DNA of 64,000 nt, from positions 310,001-374,000 of the forward strand of contig CAWCHI010000001.1 in NCBI GenBank assembly GCA_963795335.1. The letters are read 5' to 3'. A program made the translations under genes and the position numbers. Below, in pieces: positions 37,648 to 46,362 of the stretch. The stretch is from Trebonia sp963795335. GTDB taxonomy: Bacteria; Actinomycetota; Actinomycetes; Streptosporangiales; Streptosporangiaceae. Numbering within the stretch: the stretch's first letter is position 1; each line of letters opens with the position of its first letter. The notes beneath the pieces are model-generated. The model saw nothing but the letters and a program-made list of their open reading frames with translations, had not been told where the DNA came from and did no database searches.

Positions 37648-38391
37648 ATGGTCAAGGTGGGGGTGCTCGGCGCCCGCGGGCGGATGGGCAGCACGGTCTG
37701 CGCGACGATCGAGGACGCGCCCGACACGGAGCTGACGGCCCAGGTCGAGGCGGGCGACTCGCTCGAGGCACTGCTGGGGTGCGACGTGGTGGTGGACTTC
37801 ACCCACGTCGCGGCCGTGCTGGGCAATCTGCGCTGGTGCGTGACCCACGGCCTCGACGTGGTCGTCGGCACCTCCGGCTTCGATGACGGCCGGCTGGCCG
37901 AGGTCGGCCACTGGCTGGCCGAGACCCCCGGGTCGCGGGTGCTGGTGGCGCCCAACTTCTCGGTCGGCGCGGTGCTCATGATGCGCTTCGCGGCCCAGGC
38001 CGCCCGCTTCTTCGAGTCGGCCGAGATCATCGAGCTGCACCACGCGGGCAAGATGGACGCGCCGTCCGGCACTGCCCTGCGCACCGCCGCGATGATCGGC
38101 GAAGCACGGGCGAAGGCGGGTCTGGGGGCGCCGCCGGACGCCACCAGCCAGGAGGTGGACGGCGCCCGCGGGGCCGCCGTCGACGGCATCCACGTGCACT
38201 CGGTGCGCGTTTCCGGCCTGGTCGCCCACCAGGAGGTGCTGCTGGGCGGGCACGGCGAGACGCTGACGATCCGCCATGACTCACTCGACCGCGCCTCGTT
38301 CATGCCCGGCGTGCTGCTGGCGGTGCGCGGCGTCGGGTCACTGCCCGCGGGCCTCACCGTCGGCCTGGAGTCGCTCCTCGGGCTGGACTGA
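37648..38391 (+). CDS. dapB: 4-hydroxy-tetrahydrodipicolinate reductase
   Basis: Intact 247-residue DapB, which reduces hydroxy-tetrahydrodipicolinate in lysine and diaminopimelate synthesis. The nucleotide loop is VGVLGARGRMG at the N-terminus, followed by DVVVDFTHV, VGTSGF, LVAPNFSVGAVLMM, and the catalytic EIIELHHAGKMDAPSGTAL with the His-His pair and Lys. The C-terminal IRHDSLDRASFMPGVLLAV is typical. ATG at 37648 is set by AGGAGG five bases upstream. In actinobacteria dapB stands beside the M16 peptidase gene and pnp, as here, although it is convergent with them. Confidence 0.97.
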   Translation: MVKVGVLGARGRMGSTVCATIEDAPDTELTAQVEAGDSLEALLGCDVVVDFTHVAAVLGNLRWCVTHGLDVVVGTSGFDDGRLAEVGHWLAETPGSRVLVAPNFSVGAVLMMRFAAQAARFFESAEIIELHHAGKMDAPSGTALRTAAMIGEARAKAGLGAPPDATSQEVDGARGAAVDGIHVHSVRVSGLVAHQEVLLGGHGETLTIRHDSLDRASFMPGVLLAVRGVGSLPAGLTVGLESLLGLD

Positions 38392-38432
38392 CGCTCCCCT
38401 GGCGGGGAACGGGCCGGGCCGGGAACGAGAAC

Positions 38433-38467
38433 GCGGGCCGGCGGCGCTGTCAGCGCCGCCGGCCCGC
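38433..38467. terminator. 16-bp perfect hairpin between convergent dapB and M16 peptidase
   Basis: GCGGGCCGGCGGCGCT (38433-38448) pairs perfectly with AGCGCCGCCGGCCCGC (38452-38467) around a GTC loop. It starts 42 bp after the dapB stop and ends 18 bp before the peptidase stop, so it can serve both. It lacks a U-tract. Confidence 0.8.
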
Positions 38468-38484
38468 GCCCAAAGCAGCCGCGG

Positions 38485-39834
38485 TTAGGACAGGGCAGCC
38501 GTGAACGCGCCTTCGTCCTCGTACGGCCCGACCACGGCCAGCACCTTGGGCCGGGTGAGGATCTCGGCCGCCACCGCCCGGATGTCGTCGTGGGTGACCG
38601 CGTCGATCGCCGTCAGCACCTCGTCGACTGGCTCAAGCCCGGGGTAGACGAGCTCGGACTTGCCCAGGCGGGTCATCCGCGAGGACGGGTCCTCCAGGCC
38701 GAGCACGATGCCGCCGCGCACCTGGCCCTTGCCCCGGTCGAGCTCGGCATCGGTCAGGCCCGCCTCGACGACCTTGGCCACCTCGGCCGAGCAGATCGAC
38801 AGCACCTCGTCGGCCTTGGACGGCAGGCAGCCGGCGTAGATGCCCCACAGGCCAGTGTCGGCGTGCTGCGAGGCGAAGCTGTAAACCGAGTAGGCCAGCC
38901 CCCGCTTCTCGCGCACCTCCTGGAACAGCCGGGAGGACATGCCGCCGCCGAGAGCCGCGTTGAGCACGCCGAGCGCGAACCGCCGCTCGTCCGTGCGCGC
39001 CAGCCCCTCGCAGCCGAGGACCAGGTTGGCCTGCTCGATCGGCCGGGACACCAGCGCGATGCCGGACCCGGCGGCGGTGCCGTAGCCGTCCCACAGCCCG
39101 CCCGCGTCGCGCAGCCGGGGCGGAGCGGGCTTGGCCCCGCCGAAGTCACCCAGCACCGGGCCGAAGGCGGCCCGGACCAGATCCACCACGGCCTCGTGCT
39201 CGAGGTTCCCAGCGGCCGAGACCACCAGGTGCGGCGGGGTGTAGCGGGCCCGGTAATGCTCGAAGATCTGCTCCCGGGTGATCGCGTTGATCGAGTCCAC
39301 CGTGCCGAGGATGGGCCGGCCGAGCGGCGTGTCGCCGAACAGCCGCCCGGTGAAGGCCTCGTGCACCGAGTCCGCCGGGTCGTCGTCGTTCATCGCGATC
39401 TCTTCGAGGACCACGTTGCGCTCGGCGTCGACGTCCTTCGGCTCGATCACCGACGACGTCACCATGTCGCTGAGCACGTCAATCGCCAGCGGCAGGTCGG
39501 CGTCGAGCACCCGCGCGTAATAACAGGTGTACTCCTTGGCGGTGAACGCGTTCATCTCGCCGCCAACGGCGTCCATCCCGGCCGAGATCTCCAGCGCCGT
39601 CCGCTTGGACGTGCCCTTGAACAGCAGGTGCTCTAGGTAGTGGGTCGCGCCCGCGTGGTCCACGTCCTCGTCCCGCGAGCCGACGCCGACCCATATGCCG
39701 AGCGCCACCGACCGGACAGCCGGCAGGAACTCGGTCACCACCCGCAGGCCGCCCGGGAGGACGGTCTTGCGCACGGCCGAATCGGCTTCGCCGCGGCGCG
39801 GATTGGATCCGAATAGTGGTTCAGGCCGGGTCAT
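38485..39834 (-). CDS. M16 family zinc peptidase
   Basis: Intact 449-residue M16 (insulysin/processing peptidase-like) protein. The inverted zinc motif is H65-Y-L-E68-H69 in HAGATHYLEHLLFKGT, with the third ligand glutamate in ERNVVLEEIAMNDDDP. The N-terminal half reads VRKTVLPGGLRVVTEFLPAV, and the C-terminal half contains GGGMSSRLFQEVREKRGLAY, the R/Y pair used in substrate binding. Both M16 domains are present, so it is a complete catalytic subunit. In actinobacteria the gene follows pnp, as here, 85 bp downstream after a terminator-like hairpin. Natural substrates are unknown. Confidence 0.93.
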   Translation of the reverse strand: MTRPEPLFGSNPRRGEADSAVRKTVLPGGLRVVTEFLPAVRSVALGIWVGVGSRDEDVDHAGATHYLEHLLFKGTSKRTALEISAGMDAVGGEMNAFTAKEYTCYYARVLDADLPLAIDVLSDMVTSSVIEPKDVDAERNVVLEEIAMNDDDPADSVHEAFTGRLFGDTPLGRPILGTVDSINAITREQIFEHYRARYTPPHLVVSAAGNLEHEAVVDLVRAAFGPVLGDFGGAKPAPPRLRDAGGLWDGYGTAAGSGIALVSRPIEQANLVLGCEGLARTDERRFALGVLNAALGGGMSSRLFQEVREKRGLAYSVYSFASQHADTGLWGIYAGCLPSKADEVLSICSAEVAKVVEAGLTDAELDRGKGQVRGGIVLGLEDPSSRMTRLGKSELVYPGLEPVDEVLTAIDAVTHDDIRAVAAEILTRPKVLAVVGPYEDEGAFTAALS

Positions 39835-39861
39835 GCGGCTGCCTCCCGGTCACTCAAGAAG

Positions 39862-39888
39862 GGGCCGCGCCGGCTAGCGGCGCGGCCC
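39862..39888 (-). terminator. Hairpin between pnp and the M16 peptidase gene
   Basis: GGGCCGCGCCG (39862-39872) pairs with CGGCGCGGCCC (39878-39888), loop GCTAG. On the minus strand it follows the pnp stop by about 30 bp and is followed by CTTCTTGAG. It may end or attenuate pnp transcripts before the peptidase gene. Confidence 0.65.
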
Positions 39889-39919
39889 TTCATGCGGTCA
39901 GTTGTCATGAATCAGGCTG

Positions 39920-42283
39920 CTAATCGCGGTGCCCGCCGCGCGAGCGCTGCCGGGTGCGGCCGCGGTCGCCGCCGCCGCTGCCGCTGCCGCTGCCCTCGCG
40001 GTCCCGGCGCGGCCGGTCCTCGCGCGGCCGGTCGCCGTTCTCGCTCCCGGACTCGCCGCCGCCGAGGTCCTCGCCCGCCGCCTCGCGCTCGATCACCTCG
40101 ACCGGGACCAGCGACAGCTTGCCGCGGTCGTCGATCTCGCGGATCTCGACCTGGATCTTGTCGCCGACGTGGATGACGTCCTCGACATTCTCGATCCGCC
40201 GGCCGCCGTGCAGTTTCCGGATCTGGGTGACGTGCAGCAGTCCGTCCTTGCCGGGCAGCAGGGACAGGAACGCGCCGAACGTGGTGGTCTTGACCACCGT
40301 GCCCAGGAACCGCTCGCCCACCTCGGGCATGTGCGGGTTGGCGATCGAGTTGATGATGTCCCGGGCCGCGTCGGCCGACGGGCCATCGGTCGCGCCGACG
40401 TAGATGGTGCCGTCGTCCTCGATGGTGATCTCGGCGCCGGTGTCGTCCTGGATCGAGTTGATCATCTTGCCCTTCGGCCCGATGACCTCGCCGATCTTGT
40501 CCACCGGGACCTTGAGGGTGATGATCCGCGGTGCGAACGGCGACATCTCGCCCGGTTCGGCGATCGCGTCGCGCATCACCCCGAGGATTGTCATCCGGGC
40601 CCCGCGGGCCTGCTTGAGCGCGCCCGCCAGGACCGAGGCAGGGATGCCGTCGAGCTTGGTGTCGAGCTGCAGCGCGGTGATGACCTGCTCGGTCCCGGCG
40701 ACCTTGAAGTCCATGTCACCGAAGGCGTCCTCGGCCCCGAGGATGTCGGTCAGCGTGACGTACTGGCCGCCCTCCCCGATGAGGCCCATCGCGATGCCGG
40801 ACACCATGTCCTTGAGCGGCACGCCCGCGTTGAGCAGGGACAGCGTCGAGGCGCAGACCGAGCCCATCGAGGTCGAGCCGTTGGAGCTGATCGCCTCCGA
40901 CACCTGCCGGATCGCGTAGGGGAACTCCTCGCGGGTCGGCAGCACGGGCAGGAGCGCCCGCTCGGCCAGGGCGCCGTGGCCGATCTCGCGGCGCTTGGGC
41001 GAGCCCACCCGGCCGGTCTCCCCAGTCGAATACGGCGGGAAGTTGTAGTTGTGCATGTAGCGCTTGGTGCGCTCGGGGTTGAGCGTGTCGATCATCTGCT
41101 CCATGCGGAGCATGTTCAGCGTGGTGACGCCCAGGATCTGGGTCTCGCCCCGCTCGAACAGGGCCGAGCCGTGCACCCGGGGCAGCACGCCGACCTCGGC
41201 CGACAGCGGCCGGATGTCGGTCAGCCCGCGGCCGTCGATGCGCACGCCCTCGTTGATGACGCGCTGCCGGACCAGCTTCTTGGTCAGCGACCGCAGGGCG
41301 GGGCCGATCTCGTTCTCGCGCCCCGGGAACTGGCCGCCGACGCGCTCGATGGCGAGGGCCTTGACCCGGTCCTCCTCCGCCGTACGCTCCGCCTTGGGGG
41401 CGATCGTGAGTGCCTTGGCCAGCTCGTCGGTCACCGCGCCGGCGACCGCCTCGTACACGTCCTCGCCGTAGTCGGCGAAGATCGGGAACTGCGACGTGCT
41501 GGACGGGGCGAGGCCGGCCTCGACCGCCGCAGCGGCGAGGATCGACTGCGCCTGGCACAGCGCCGCGATGAACGGCTTGGCCGCCTCGAGGCCCTCGGCC
41601 ACGGTCTCCTCGTCGGGAGCGACGGCGCCGGTGTTCTCGGCGTCGGCCAGCAGCCGCAGCGTCTGCGGGGTGGACTCGGCCTCGACCATCATGATCGCGA
41701 CGTCGCCGTCGTCCAGCATGCGGCCCGCGACCACCATGTCAAAGGTGGCCTGCCCGAGCTGCGGGTGGGTCGGGAACGCGACCCACTGGTCCTTGATCAG
41801 CGCGACCCGGACGCCGCCGATCGGCCCAGAGAACGGCAGCCCGGCCAGCTGGGTCGACATGGAGGCGGCATTGATCGCCACCACGTCGTACAGGTGCTCC
41901 GGGTGCAGCGCGAGGACCGTCTCGACGATCTGGATCTCGTTGCGCAGTCCCTTGACGAAGGACGGGCGCAGCGGCCGGTCGATCAGCCGGCAGGTGAGGA
42001 TGGCGTCCTCAGACGGGCGCCCCTCACGGCGGAAGAACGAACCGGGGATGCGCCCGGCCGCGTACATGCGCTCCTCGACGTCCACCGTCAGCGGGAAGAA
42101 GTCGTACCCTTCGCGTGGGTGCTTGCCCGCGGATGTCGCCGACAGGACGACGGTCTCGTCATCCAGTACGACGAGCGCGGAACCAGCTGCCTGACGGGCG
42201 AGACGGCCTGTCTCGAAGCGAATTTTGCGTACGCCAAACTCGCCGTTATCGATAACGGCTTCGGCGCTTTTCACACCCTTCAC
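39920..42283 (-). CDS. pnp: Polyribonucleotide nucleotidyltransferase (PNPase)
   Basis: Intact 787-residue PNPase, the phosphorolytic 3'-5' exoribonuclease and polymerase; the Streptomyces homologue was first described as guanosine pentaphosphate synthetase. It has two RNase PH domains (IRFETGRLARQAAG; the second with ILGVTTLNMLRMEQ, GHGALAERALLPVLP and SNGSTSMGSVCASTLSLL). A helical domain lies between them, followed by a KH domain (IGEVIGPKGKMINSIQDDTG) and an S1 domain (FLGTVVKTTTFGAFLSLLPG), ending in an Arg/Gly/Asp-rich tail. GTG start at 42283 follows AAGGAGG. It lies downstream of rpsO, as in nearly all actinobacteria. No frameshifts over 2.3 kb. Confidence 0.98.
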   Translation of the reverse strand: MKGVKSAEAVIDNGEFGVRKIRFETGRLARQAAGSALVVLDDETVVLSATSAGKHPREGYDFFPLTVDVEERMYAAGRIPGSFFRREGRPSEDAILTCRLIDRPLRPSFVKGLRNEIQIVETVLALHPEHLYDVVAINAASMSTQLAGLPFSGPIGGVRVALIKDQWVAFPTHPQLGQATFDMVVAGRMLDDGDVAIMMVEAESTPQTLRLLADAENTGAVAPDEETVAEGLEAAKPFIAALCQAQSILAAAAVEAGLAPSSTSQFPIFADYGEDVYEAVAGAVTDELAKALTIAPKAERTAEEDRVKALAIERVGGQFPGRENEIGPALRSLTKKLVRQRVINEGVRIDGRGLTDIRPLSAEVGVLPRVHGSALFERGETQILGVTTLNMLRMEQMIDTLNPERTKRYMHNYNFPPYSTGETGRVGSPKRREIGHGALAERALLPVLPTREEFPYAIRQVSEAISSNGSTSMGSVCASTLSLLNAGVPLKDMVSGIAMGLIGEGGQYVTLTDILGAEDAFGDMDFKVAGTEQVITALQLDTKLDGIPASVLAGALKQARGARMTILGVMRDAIAEPGEMSPFAPRIITLKVPVDKIGEVIGPKGKMINSIQDDTGAEITIEDDGTIYVGATDGPSADAARDIINSIANPHMPEVGERFLGTVVKTTTFGAFLSLLPGKDGLLHVTQIRKLHGGRRIENVEDVIHVGDKIQVEIREIDDRGKLSLVPVEVIEREAAGEDLGGGESGSENGDRPREDRPRRDREGSGSGSGGGDRGRTRQRSRGGHRD

Positions 42284-42411
42284 GGGTGAGACCTCCTTGC
42301 GGTAGATCCCGCACCCACCCGCCGCCGTGCCATGGTCGGCTCTGGCTGCCCGCTCGCGAACCAGCGGAGCGGGTACACCGGCCGGTCTTCGATTGAAGCC
42401 CTCGGGTGCTC

Positions 42412-42430
42412 CGCTGTCAGCGTGACAGCG
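42412..42430 (-). other. Hairpin in the rpsO-pnp leader
   Basis: CGCTGTCA (42412-42419) pairs perfectly with TGACAGCG (42423-42430) around three bases, within the leader before pnp. In Streptomyces the rpsO-pnp spacer carries hairpins cut by RNase III; this and the one at 42527 are candidates for the same role. Confidence 0.5.
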
Positions 42431-42526
42431 GCGCGTTCCCGGGGACCACTACCGAGGACCGGCCCAGGCGCTCGGGCCGGGGGCTACGGGATGTGTTGTT
42501 GCGCTTGTATTCTGTTATCACCCTGA

Positions 42527-42551
42527 CCTGGGCCAACAGTACCGGCCCAGG
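42527..42551 (-). terminator. Hairpin after rpsO (attenuator or RNase III site)
   Basis: CCTGGGCC (42527-42534) pairs with GGCCCAGG (42544-42551) around nine bases, starting 37 bp after the rpsO stop on the minus strand. It could be a partial terminator allowing readthrough into pnp. The AT-richer piece just after it (42495-42520) may hold a pnp promoter. Confidence 0.55.
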
Positions 42552-42588
42552 GTTGACGGGTCTAGTGCGTCTGCGCTGGTGGCGCCGA

Positions 42589-42858
42589 CTATCGGCGCAG
42601 ACCGAGGCGCTCGATCAGCGTCCGGTAGCGGGTGATGTCGGTGCTGCGCAGGTATCCCAGCAGACGGCGGCGGCGGCCGACGAGCAGCAGCAGGCCGCGG
42701 CGGCTGTGGTGGTCGTGCTGGTGCACCTTGAGGTGCTCGTTAAGGTCGTTGATCCTGCGGGTCATCAGCGCGATCTGGACTTCCGGCGAGCCGGTGTCAC
42801 CCTCATTGATCGCGTACTCCGCGAAGATCTGGTTCTTGACTTCGGCGTCGAGCGGCAC
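42589..42858 (-). CDS. rpsO: 30S ribosomal protein S15
   Basis: Intact 89-residue S15, which binds 16S rRNA early in 30S assembly. Recognisable are EYAINEGDTGSPEVQIALMT, RRINDLNEHLKVHQHDHHSR and RRGLLLLVGRRRRLLGYLRS. It precedes pnp with a 305-bp spacer containing two hairpins. In other bacteria S15 represses its own translation; here only the hairpins suggest control. ATG at 42858. Confidence 0.98.
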   Translation of the reverse strand: MPLDAEVKNQIFAEYAINEGDTGSPEVQIALMTRRINDLNEHLKVHQHDHHSRRGLLLLVGRRRRLLGYLRSTDITRYRTLIERLGLRR

Positions 42859-43066
42859 GTGGCTCCTTAAGGTGAAAGAATTCGAATCCCCGTGGGGTGA
42901 GACGGCCGCGATGAGGGTGCAGCCAGTCCCGGCCGGTACGTGACCGGTAGCGTTTCACGATACCACGAGTGGATGGGCATCCCGTCCGCGCGGGCGAAAA
43001 GCGCATCATACCGAACGGCGGCCGCCGGCACCAGGCCGCCCTCCGTCTGCGCCTGCGGCCCTGGCC

Positions 43067-44014
43067 TCAGCCGGCGCAGATCTCCCGCGCCTGCGCGACG
43101 TCTTCGTGCATCTGCTCGACCAGCGCCTCGATCGAGTCGAAGCGCAGCGTGCCGCGCAGCCGGACGCCGAAGTCGATCGCGGCGTGCAGCCCGTAGAGGT
43201 CCAGGTCGGTCCGGTCGAGCGCGTAGGCCTCGACCGTGCGTACCTGCCCGTCGAAGGTCGGGTTGGTGCCGATCGAGATCGCGGCGGGCCAGCGGTTCAC
43301 CTCGCCGCCGTCCCCTTCCAGGGTAGCGAGCCAGCCGGCGTAGATCCCGTCGGCCGGGATGGCGGTATGCGGCGGCGACTCCACGTTGGCGGTCGGGAAG
43401 CCGAGCTGGCGGCCACGCTGGTGGCCGCGCACGACCACGCCCTCGACCCGGTGCGGGCGGCCGAGCATCCCCGCCGCCGCGGTGACGTTCCCCTCGGCCA
43501 GCATCGCCCTGATCGAGGTGGAGGAGACGGTCACCCCGTCGAGGACCAGGAGCGGCAGCCCCTCGGCGCTGTAGTCGTACTTCTCCCCCAGCTTGTCCAG
43601 CAGCGCCACGTCGCCACGGGCCTTGTGCCCGAAGGTGAAGTCGGCGCCGACCACGACCGCGGCCGCGTGCAGCCGCTCGACCAGCACCTGGCGGACGAAC
43701 TCGTCCGGGTCGAGCCGGGAGAACTCGAGCGTGAACGGGACCAGGCACACAGCGTCCACCCCGAGCCCGCCAAGCAGCTCCGCCCGCCGCCGGGACGAGC
43801 ACAGGAACGGTGGGTGGCTGCCCGGCCTTATCACCTCGTCCGGGTGCGGGTCAAAGGTGATCGCGACCACCGGGAGACCGAGTTCGGCCCCCAGCGCGGC
43901 CGCCCGGGCGACGATGAGCTGATGACCCCGGTGCACCCCGTCGAACACGCCGATGGTAACGACGGACGCGCCCCATTCTGCGGGCACCTCGTCCAGGCCC
44001 TGCCAGCGGTACAC
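43067..44014 (-). CDS. ribF: Riboflavin kinase / FAD synthetase
   Basis: Intact 315-residue bifunctional RibF making FMN and FAD. The N-terminal FAD synthetase part has VVTIGVFDGVHRGHQ (the HxGH-like nucleotidyl loop), VAITFDPHPDEV, VVVGADFTFGHKARGD and TVSSTSIRAMLAEGN. The C-terminal riboflavin kinase part has RGRQLGFPTANVESP, DGIYAGW, ISIGTNPTFDGQ and EAYALDRTDLDLYG. The GTG at 44014 is chosen because GAAGGAGG lies about a dozen bases upstream and the family starts near YRWQGLDEVP. Located between rpsO and truB as in related genomes. Confidence 0.95.
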   Translation of the reverse strand: MYRWQGLDEVPAEWGASVVTIGVFDGVHRGHQLIVARAAALGAELGLPVVAITFDPHPDEVIRPGSHPPFLCSSRRRAELLGGLGVDAVCLVPFTLEFSRLDPDEFVRQVLVERLHAAAVVVGADFTFGHKARGDVALLDKLGEKYDYSAEGLPLLVLDGVTVSSTSIRAMLAEGNVTAAAGMLGRPHRVEGVVVRGHQRGRQLGFPTANVESPPHTAIPADGIYAGWLATLEGDGGEVNRWPAAISIGTNPTFDGQVRTVEAYALDRTDLDLYGLHAAIDFGVRLRGTLRFDSIEALVEQMHEDVAQAREICAG

Positions 44015-44262
44015 GACTCTCCGGCCCTCCTTCGCTCGTCTCCAGCCTAGCCATGCCGTCGCGGCCGCGCCGCCACGGGCCGCCACGGGACACGGTCATC
44101 AACCCGCGAAGACCCTGCGCACCGGCCGTCCAGGATGCTAGCCTTAACGGAAATTTAATCACTTTGACGGGGATTCTGGAGCGATCACGGCTGCGTGACG
44201 AGTTCGCGCGAAAATGCCGGTTCCGGGTCACTAAATCTTGTCTTCGAGATGACTGATGGACG

Positions 44263-45288
44263 ATGGCAACCATACGTGAGCTGAATAACGAGCAGGCCTA
44301 TGAGGCCGAGATCGGCGAATGCATCGGGGTAACTGGGTATCACCACTGGTTTTTCCTGAGCGCGCTGGCCGAGGCGCTCGACTTGGAGTTCCGTGCATTT
44401 GCTGTCGATTCCGAGGGTGACCGGCTGGGGGTCGTGCCGATGCTGCTGCGGCACAGCGGACCGGTCACGACGGTTAACTTTCTCCCCGTCGGGGGCGTCG
44501 GCCCAGTCATCCGGGGCGAGGCACTGCGCGCGGGCCGCGTCGCCGAGCTGCTCCGCGCGGCGGAGCCGGTGCTGCGGAAGAACCGCGCGGTGGCCGCCCG
44601 GTGGGCGTTCTCCCCGGCTCTCTCGCTGCCACGGGCGGACCTGCAAATTCCCAAGTACGCGGCCTTCGAGTGGGAAAACTTTGTCCTGCCCGCGACCAAA
44701 TCGGTCGATGACGTCTGGAAATCAATGTCGACCGGGCGACGGCAGTCGGTCAGGCAAACGGAACGGCGCGGCGTCACCGTCTCCGACGCCACCCCCGAAG
44801 ATATCGCCTCGTGGTTCCCCGGGCAGATGGATGCCCTTTACGATCGCGAGGGTGGGCGCATCGCCGCTTACAATCTCGCCGCGATCCGCGTGCTGACGCG
44901 GCGGCTGGCGGCCGAGCCCCGCATGCTGTGGCGTACCGCCCGGGGCGAGGACGGCACCCGGTACGGGATGACCGCGTCGATCATCGGCCAGGACCGGCTG
45001 TGGGGCTGGCAGATCGTTGGCCCCGCGGTGCGCTCGATGAGCCCCCACACGCTGCTGCACTGGGACTCGATCAAGTGGTCGCGCGAGCACGAGCTGGCCT
45101 ACGACATGGGCGGCGTGCCGAGCGAGGGCATCCGGGTCATGAAACACTCCCTGGGCGCGGAGCCGGAGACCGCCGTCGGGGTCTTCCGGTTCCGCCCCAG
45201 CGGGGCGTATGCGGCCGCGGTCGCGCTGCGCGAGTGGGGCCCGGTCCGGAACAACTGGGTACGGATGCGCCGCCTCATCGGCGACTGA
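44263..45288 (+). CDS. FemAB/GNAT-like (BioF2-type) acyltransferase
   Basis: Intact 341-residue protein. Two GNAT-like halves are visible: GECIGVTGYHHWFFLSALAE and AFAVDSEGDRLGVVPMLLRH in the first, VWKSMSTGRRQSVRQTERRG (a FemAB-family loop) and AYDMGGVPSEGIRVMKHSLG in the second, the latter typical of FemX/CelD-type enzymes. Members transfer amino acids or acyl groups to peptidoglycan precursors or polysaccharides; the substrate here is unknown. It lies on the plus strand between two minus-strand genes of the conserved block, an insertion relative to the usual order. ATG at 44263; no strong ribosome-binding site. Confidence 0.8.
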   Translation: MATIRELNNEQAYEAEIGECIGVTGYHHWFFLSALAEALDLEFRAFAVDSEGDRLGVVPMLLRHSGPVTTVNFLPVGGVGPVIRGEALRAGRVAELLRAAEPVLRKNRAVAARWAFSPALSLPRADLQIPKYAAFEWENFVLPATKSVDDVWKSMSTGRRQSVRQTERRGVTVSDATPEDIASWFPGQMDALYDREGGRIAAYNLAAIRVLTRRLAAEPRMLWRTARGEDGTRYGMTASIIGQDRLWGWQIVGPAVRSMSPHTLLHWDSIKWSREHELAYDMGGVPSEGIRVMKHSLGAEPETAVGVFRFRPSGAYAAAVALREWGPVRNNWVRMRRLIGD

Positions 45289-45320
45289 CCGTCCGCCTCA
45301 GCCGCCACCGGCGGTTGCGG

Positions 45321-46358
45321 CTACGTGTCCCGCGCCAGCGCCGCCGCGTCGGCGAAGACGGCCAGCGAGCGCAGCCGTCCCCCCTCGGGGGCGACCAGCG
45401 CGACCAGGCTGCCGTCGGGCGCGAACGCCGCCGCCGGAGTGCCGGTGCCGTCGGCCGCGGGCGGCCCCGCCTCCCCGGTCACCCTGTCCCCGGCCGCACC
45501 GGGCCCGCGTGCGCTGTCCCGGGTCGCCCCGCCTTCGCCAGGCCACGGCAGGCGGGCGCCCTGGGCCAGCCGCCGGGCCTCCTCCCCGGTCAGCTCCAGC
45601 CGCGGGAACGCCGCCGCCGCCGCGGCCGCCAGCGGGATTACCGCCCCGGCGCCGCTGTCCAGCCCGGGCTGCTCCAGCTCGTCCAGGGTGCGGGCCTGGG
45701 CCAGGGTGTAGGGGCCAACCGCGGTGCGGCGCAGCGCGGTCAGGTGCCCGCCGGTCCCCAGGGCGGCACCGAGGTCGCGCGCCAGCGCCCGGATGTAGGT
45801 GCCGCTGGAGCAGCGCACGGTCGCGTCGACGTCAAGGAAGCCGCCCTCGGGGCGGACGGCGGTGACCCGGAACTCGTGCACCGTGACCGGGCGGGCGGCC
45901 AGCTCGGGAGCTTCCCCCGCCCGGGTCAGCTTGTAGGCCCGCTGGCCGTTGACCTTGATCGCGCTGACACTGGACGGCACCTGCAGGATGTCGCCCGTGA
46001 GGCGGGCGATCTGCGCCGCCAGGGCATCGCCGGTGACGGCGCTGGCGTCGCCACCGCCAGACAGCTCGCCCTCGGCGTCGTCCGTGGTGGTGGACTGGCC
46101 GAGCCGGATGGTGGCCTGGTAGGTCTTCTCGGTCAGCATGAGGTGCCCAAGCAGCCGGGTCGCCTTCTCCAGGCCGAGCACGAGGACGCCGGTGGCCATG
46201 GGGTCGAGCGTGCCGGCGTGCCCGACCCGGCGGGTGTGCGCCCGGCGGCGCAGCCGCGCGACGACGTCGTGAGAGGTCATGCCGCCGGGCTTGTCCACGA
46301 TGACGAGGCCGGACTCCCAGGGAGGCGGGCGGAGGGCCTCGCGTTGCTGCGCGGCCAC
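45321..46358 (-). CDS. truB: tRNA pseudouridine-55 synthase
   Basis: Intact TruB, about 345 residues, which makes pseudouridine 55 in the T-loop of tRNAs. The start region GLVIVDKPGGMTSHDVVARL, the catalytic aspartate motif RVGHAGTLDPMATGVL, ATRLLGHLMLTEKTYQATIR, PSSVSAIKVNGQRAYKLTRA and VRCSSGTYIRALARDLG are diagnostic. GTG at 46358 is the likely start, four bases after the rbfA stop; the frame is open further upstream but that overlaps rbfA. The C-terminal domain includes an inserted Gly/Pro-rich stretch (PGEGGATRDSARGPG) before the end. Confidence 0.96.
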   Translation of the reverse strand: MAAQQREALRPPPWESGLVIVDKPGGMTSHDVVARLRRRAHTRRVGHAGTLDPMATGVLVLGLEKATRLLGHLMLTEKTYQATIRLGQSTTTDDAEGELSGGGDASAVTGDALAAQIARLTGDILQVPSSVSAIKVNGQRAYKLTRAGEAPELAARPVTVHEFRVTAVRPEGGFLDVDATVRCSSGTYIRALARDLGAALGTGGHLTALRRTAVGPYTLAQARTLDELEQPGLDSGAGAVIPLAAAAAAAFPRLELTGEEARRLAQGARLPWPGEGGATRDSARGPGAAGDRVTGEAGPPAADGTGTPAAAFAPDGSLVALVAPEGGRLRSLAVFADAAALARDT

Positions 46359-46362
46359 CGGG

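Noticed and set aside
39929..42289. 786-residue plus-strand reading frame opposite pnp
   Set aside because: Antisense shadow of the complete PNPase gene, no recognisable domain.
42878..42900. TTCGAATCC resembling a tRNA T-loop upstream of rpsO
   Set aside because: No acceptor, D or anticodon stems can be drawn around it.
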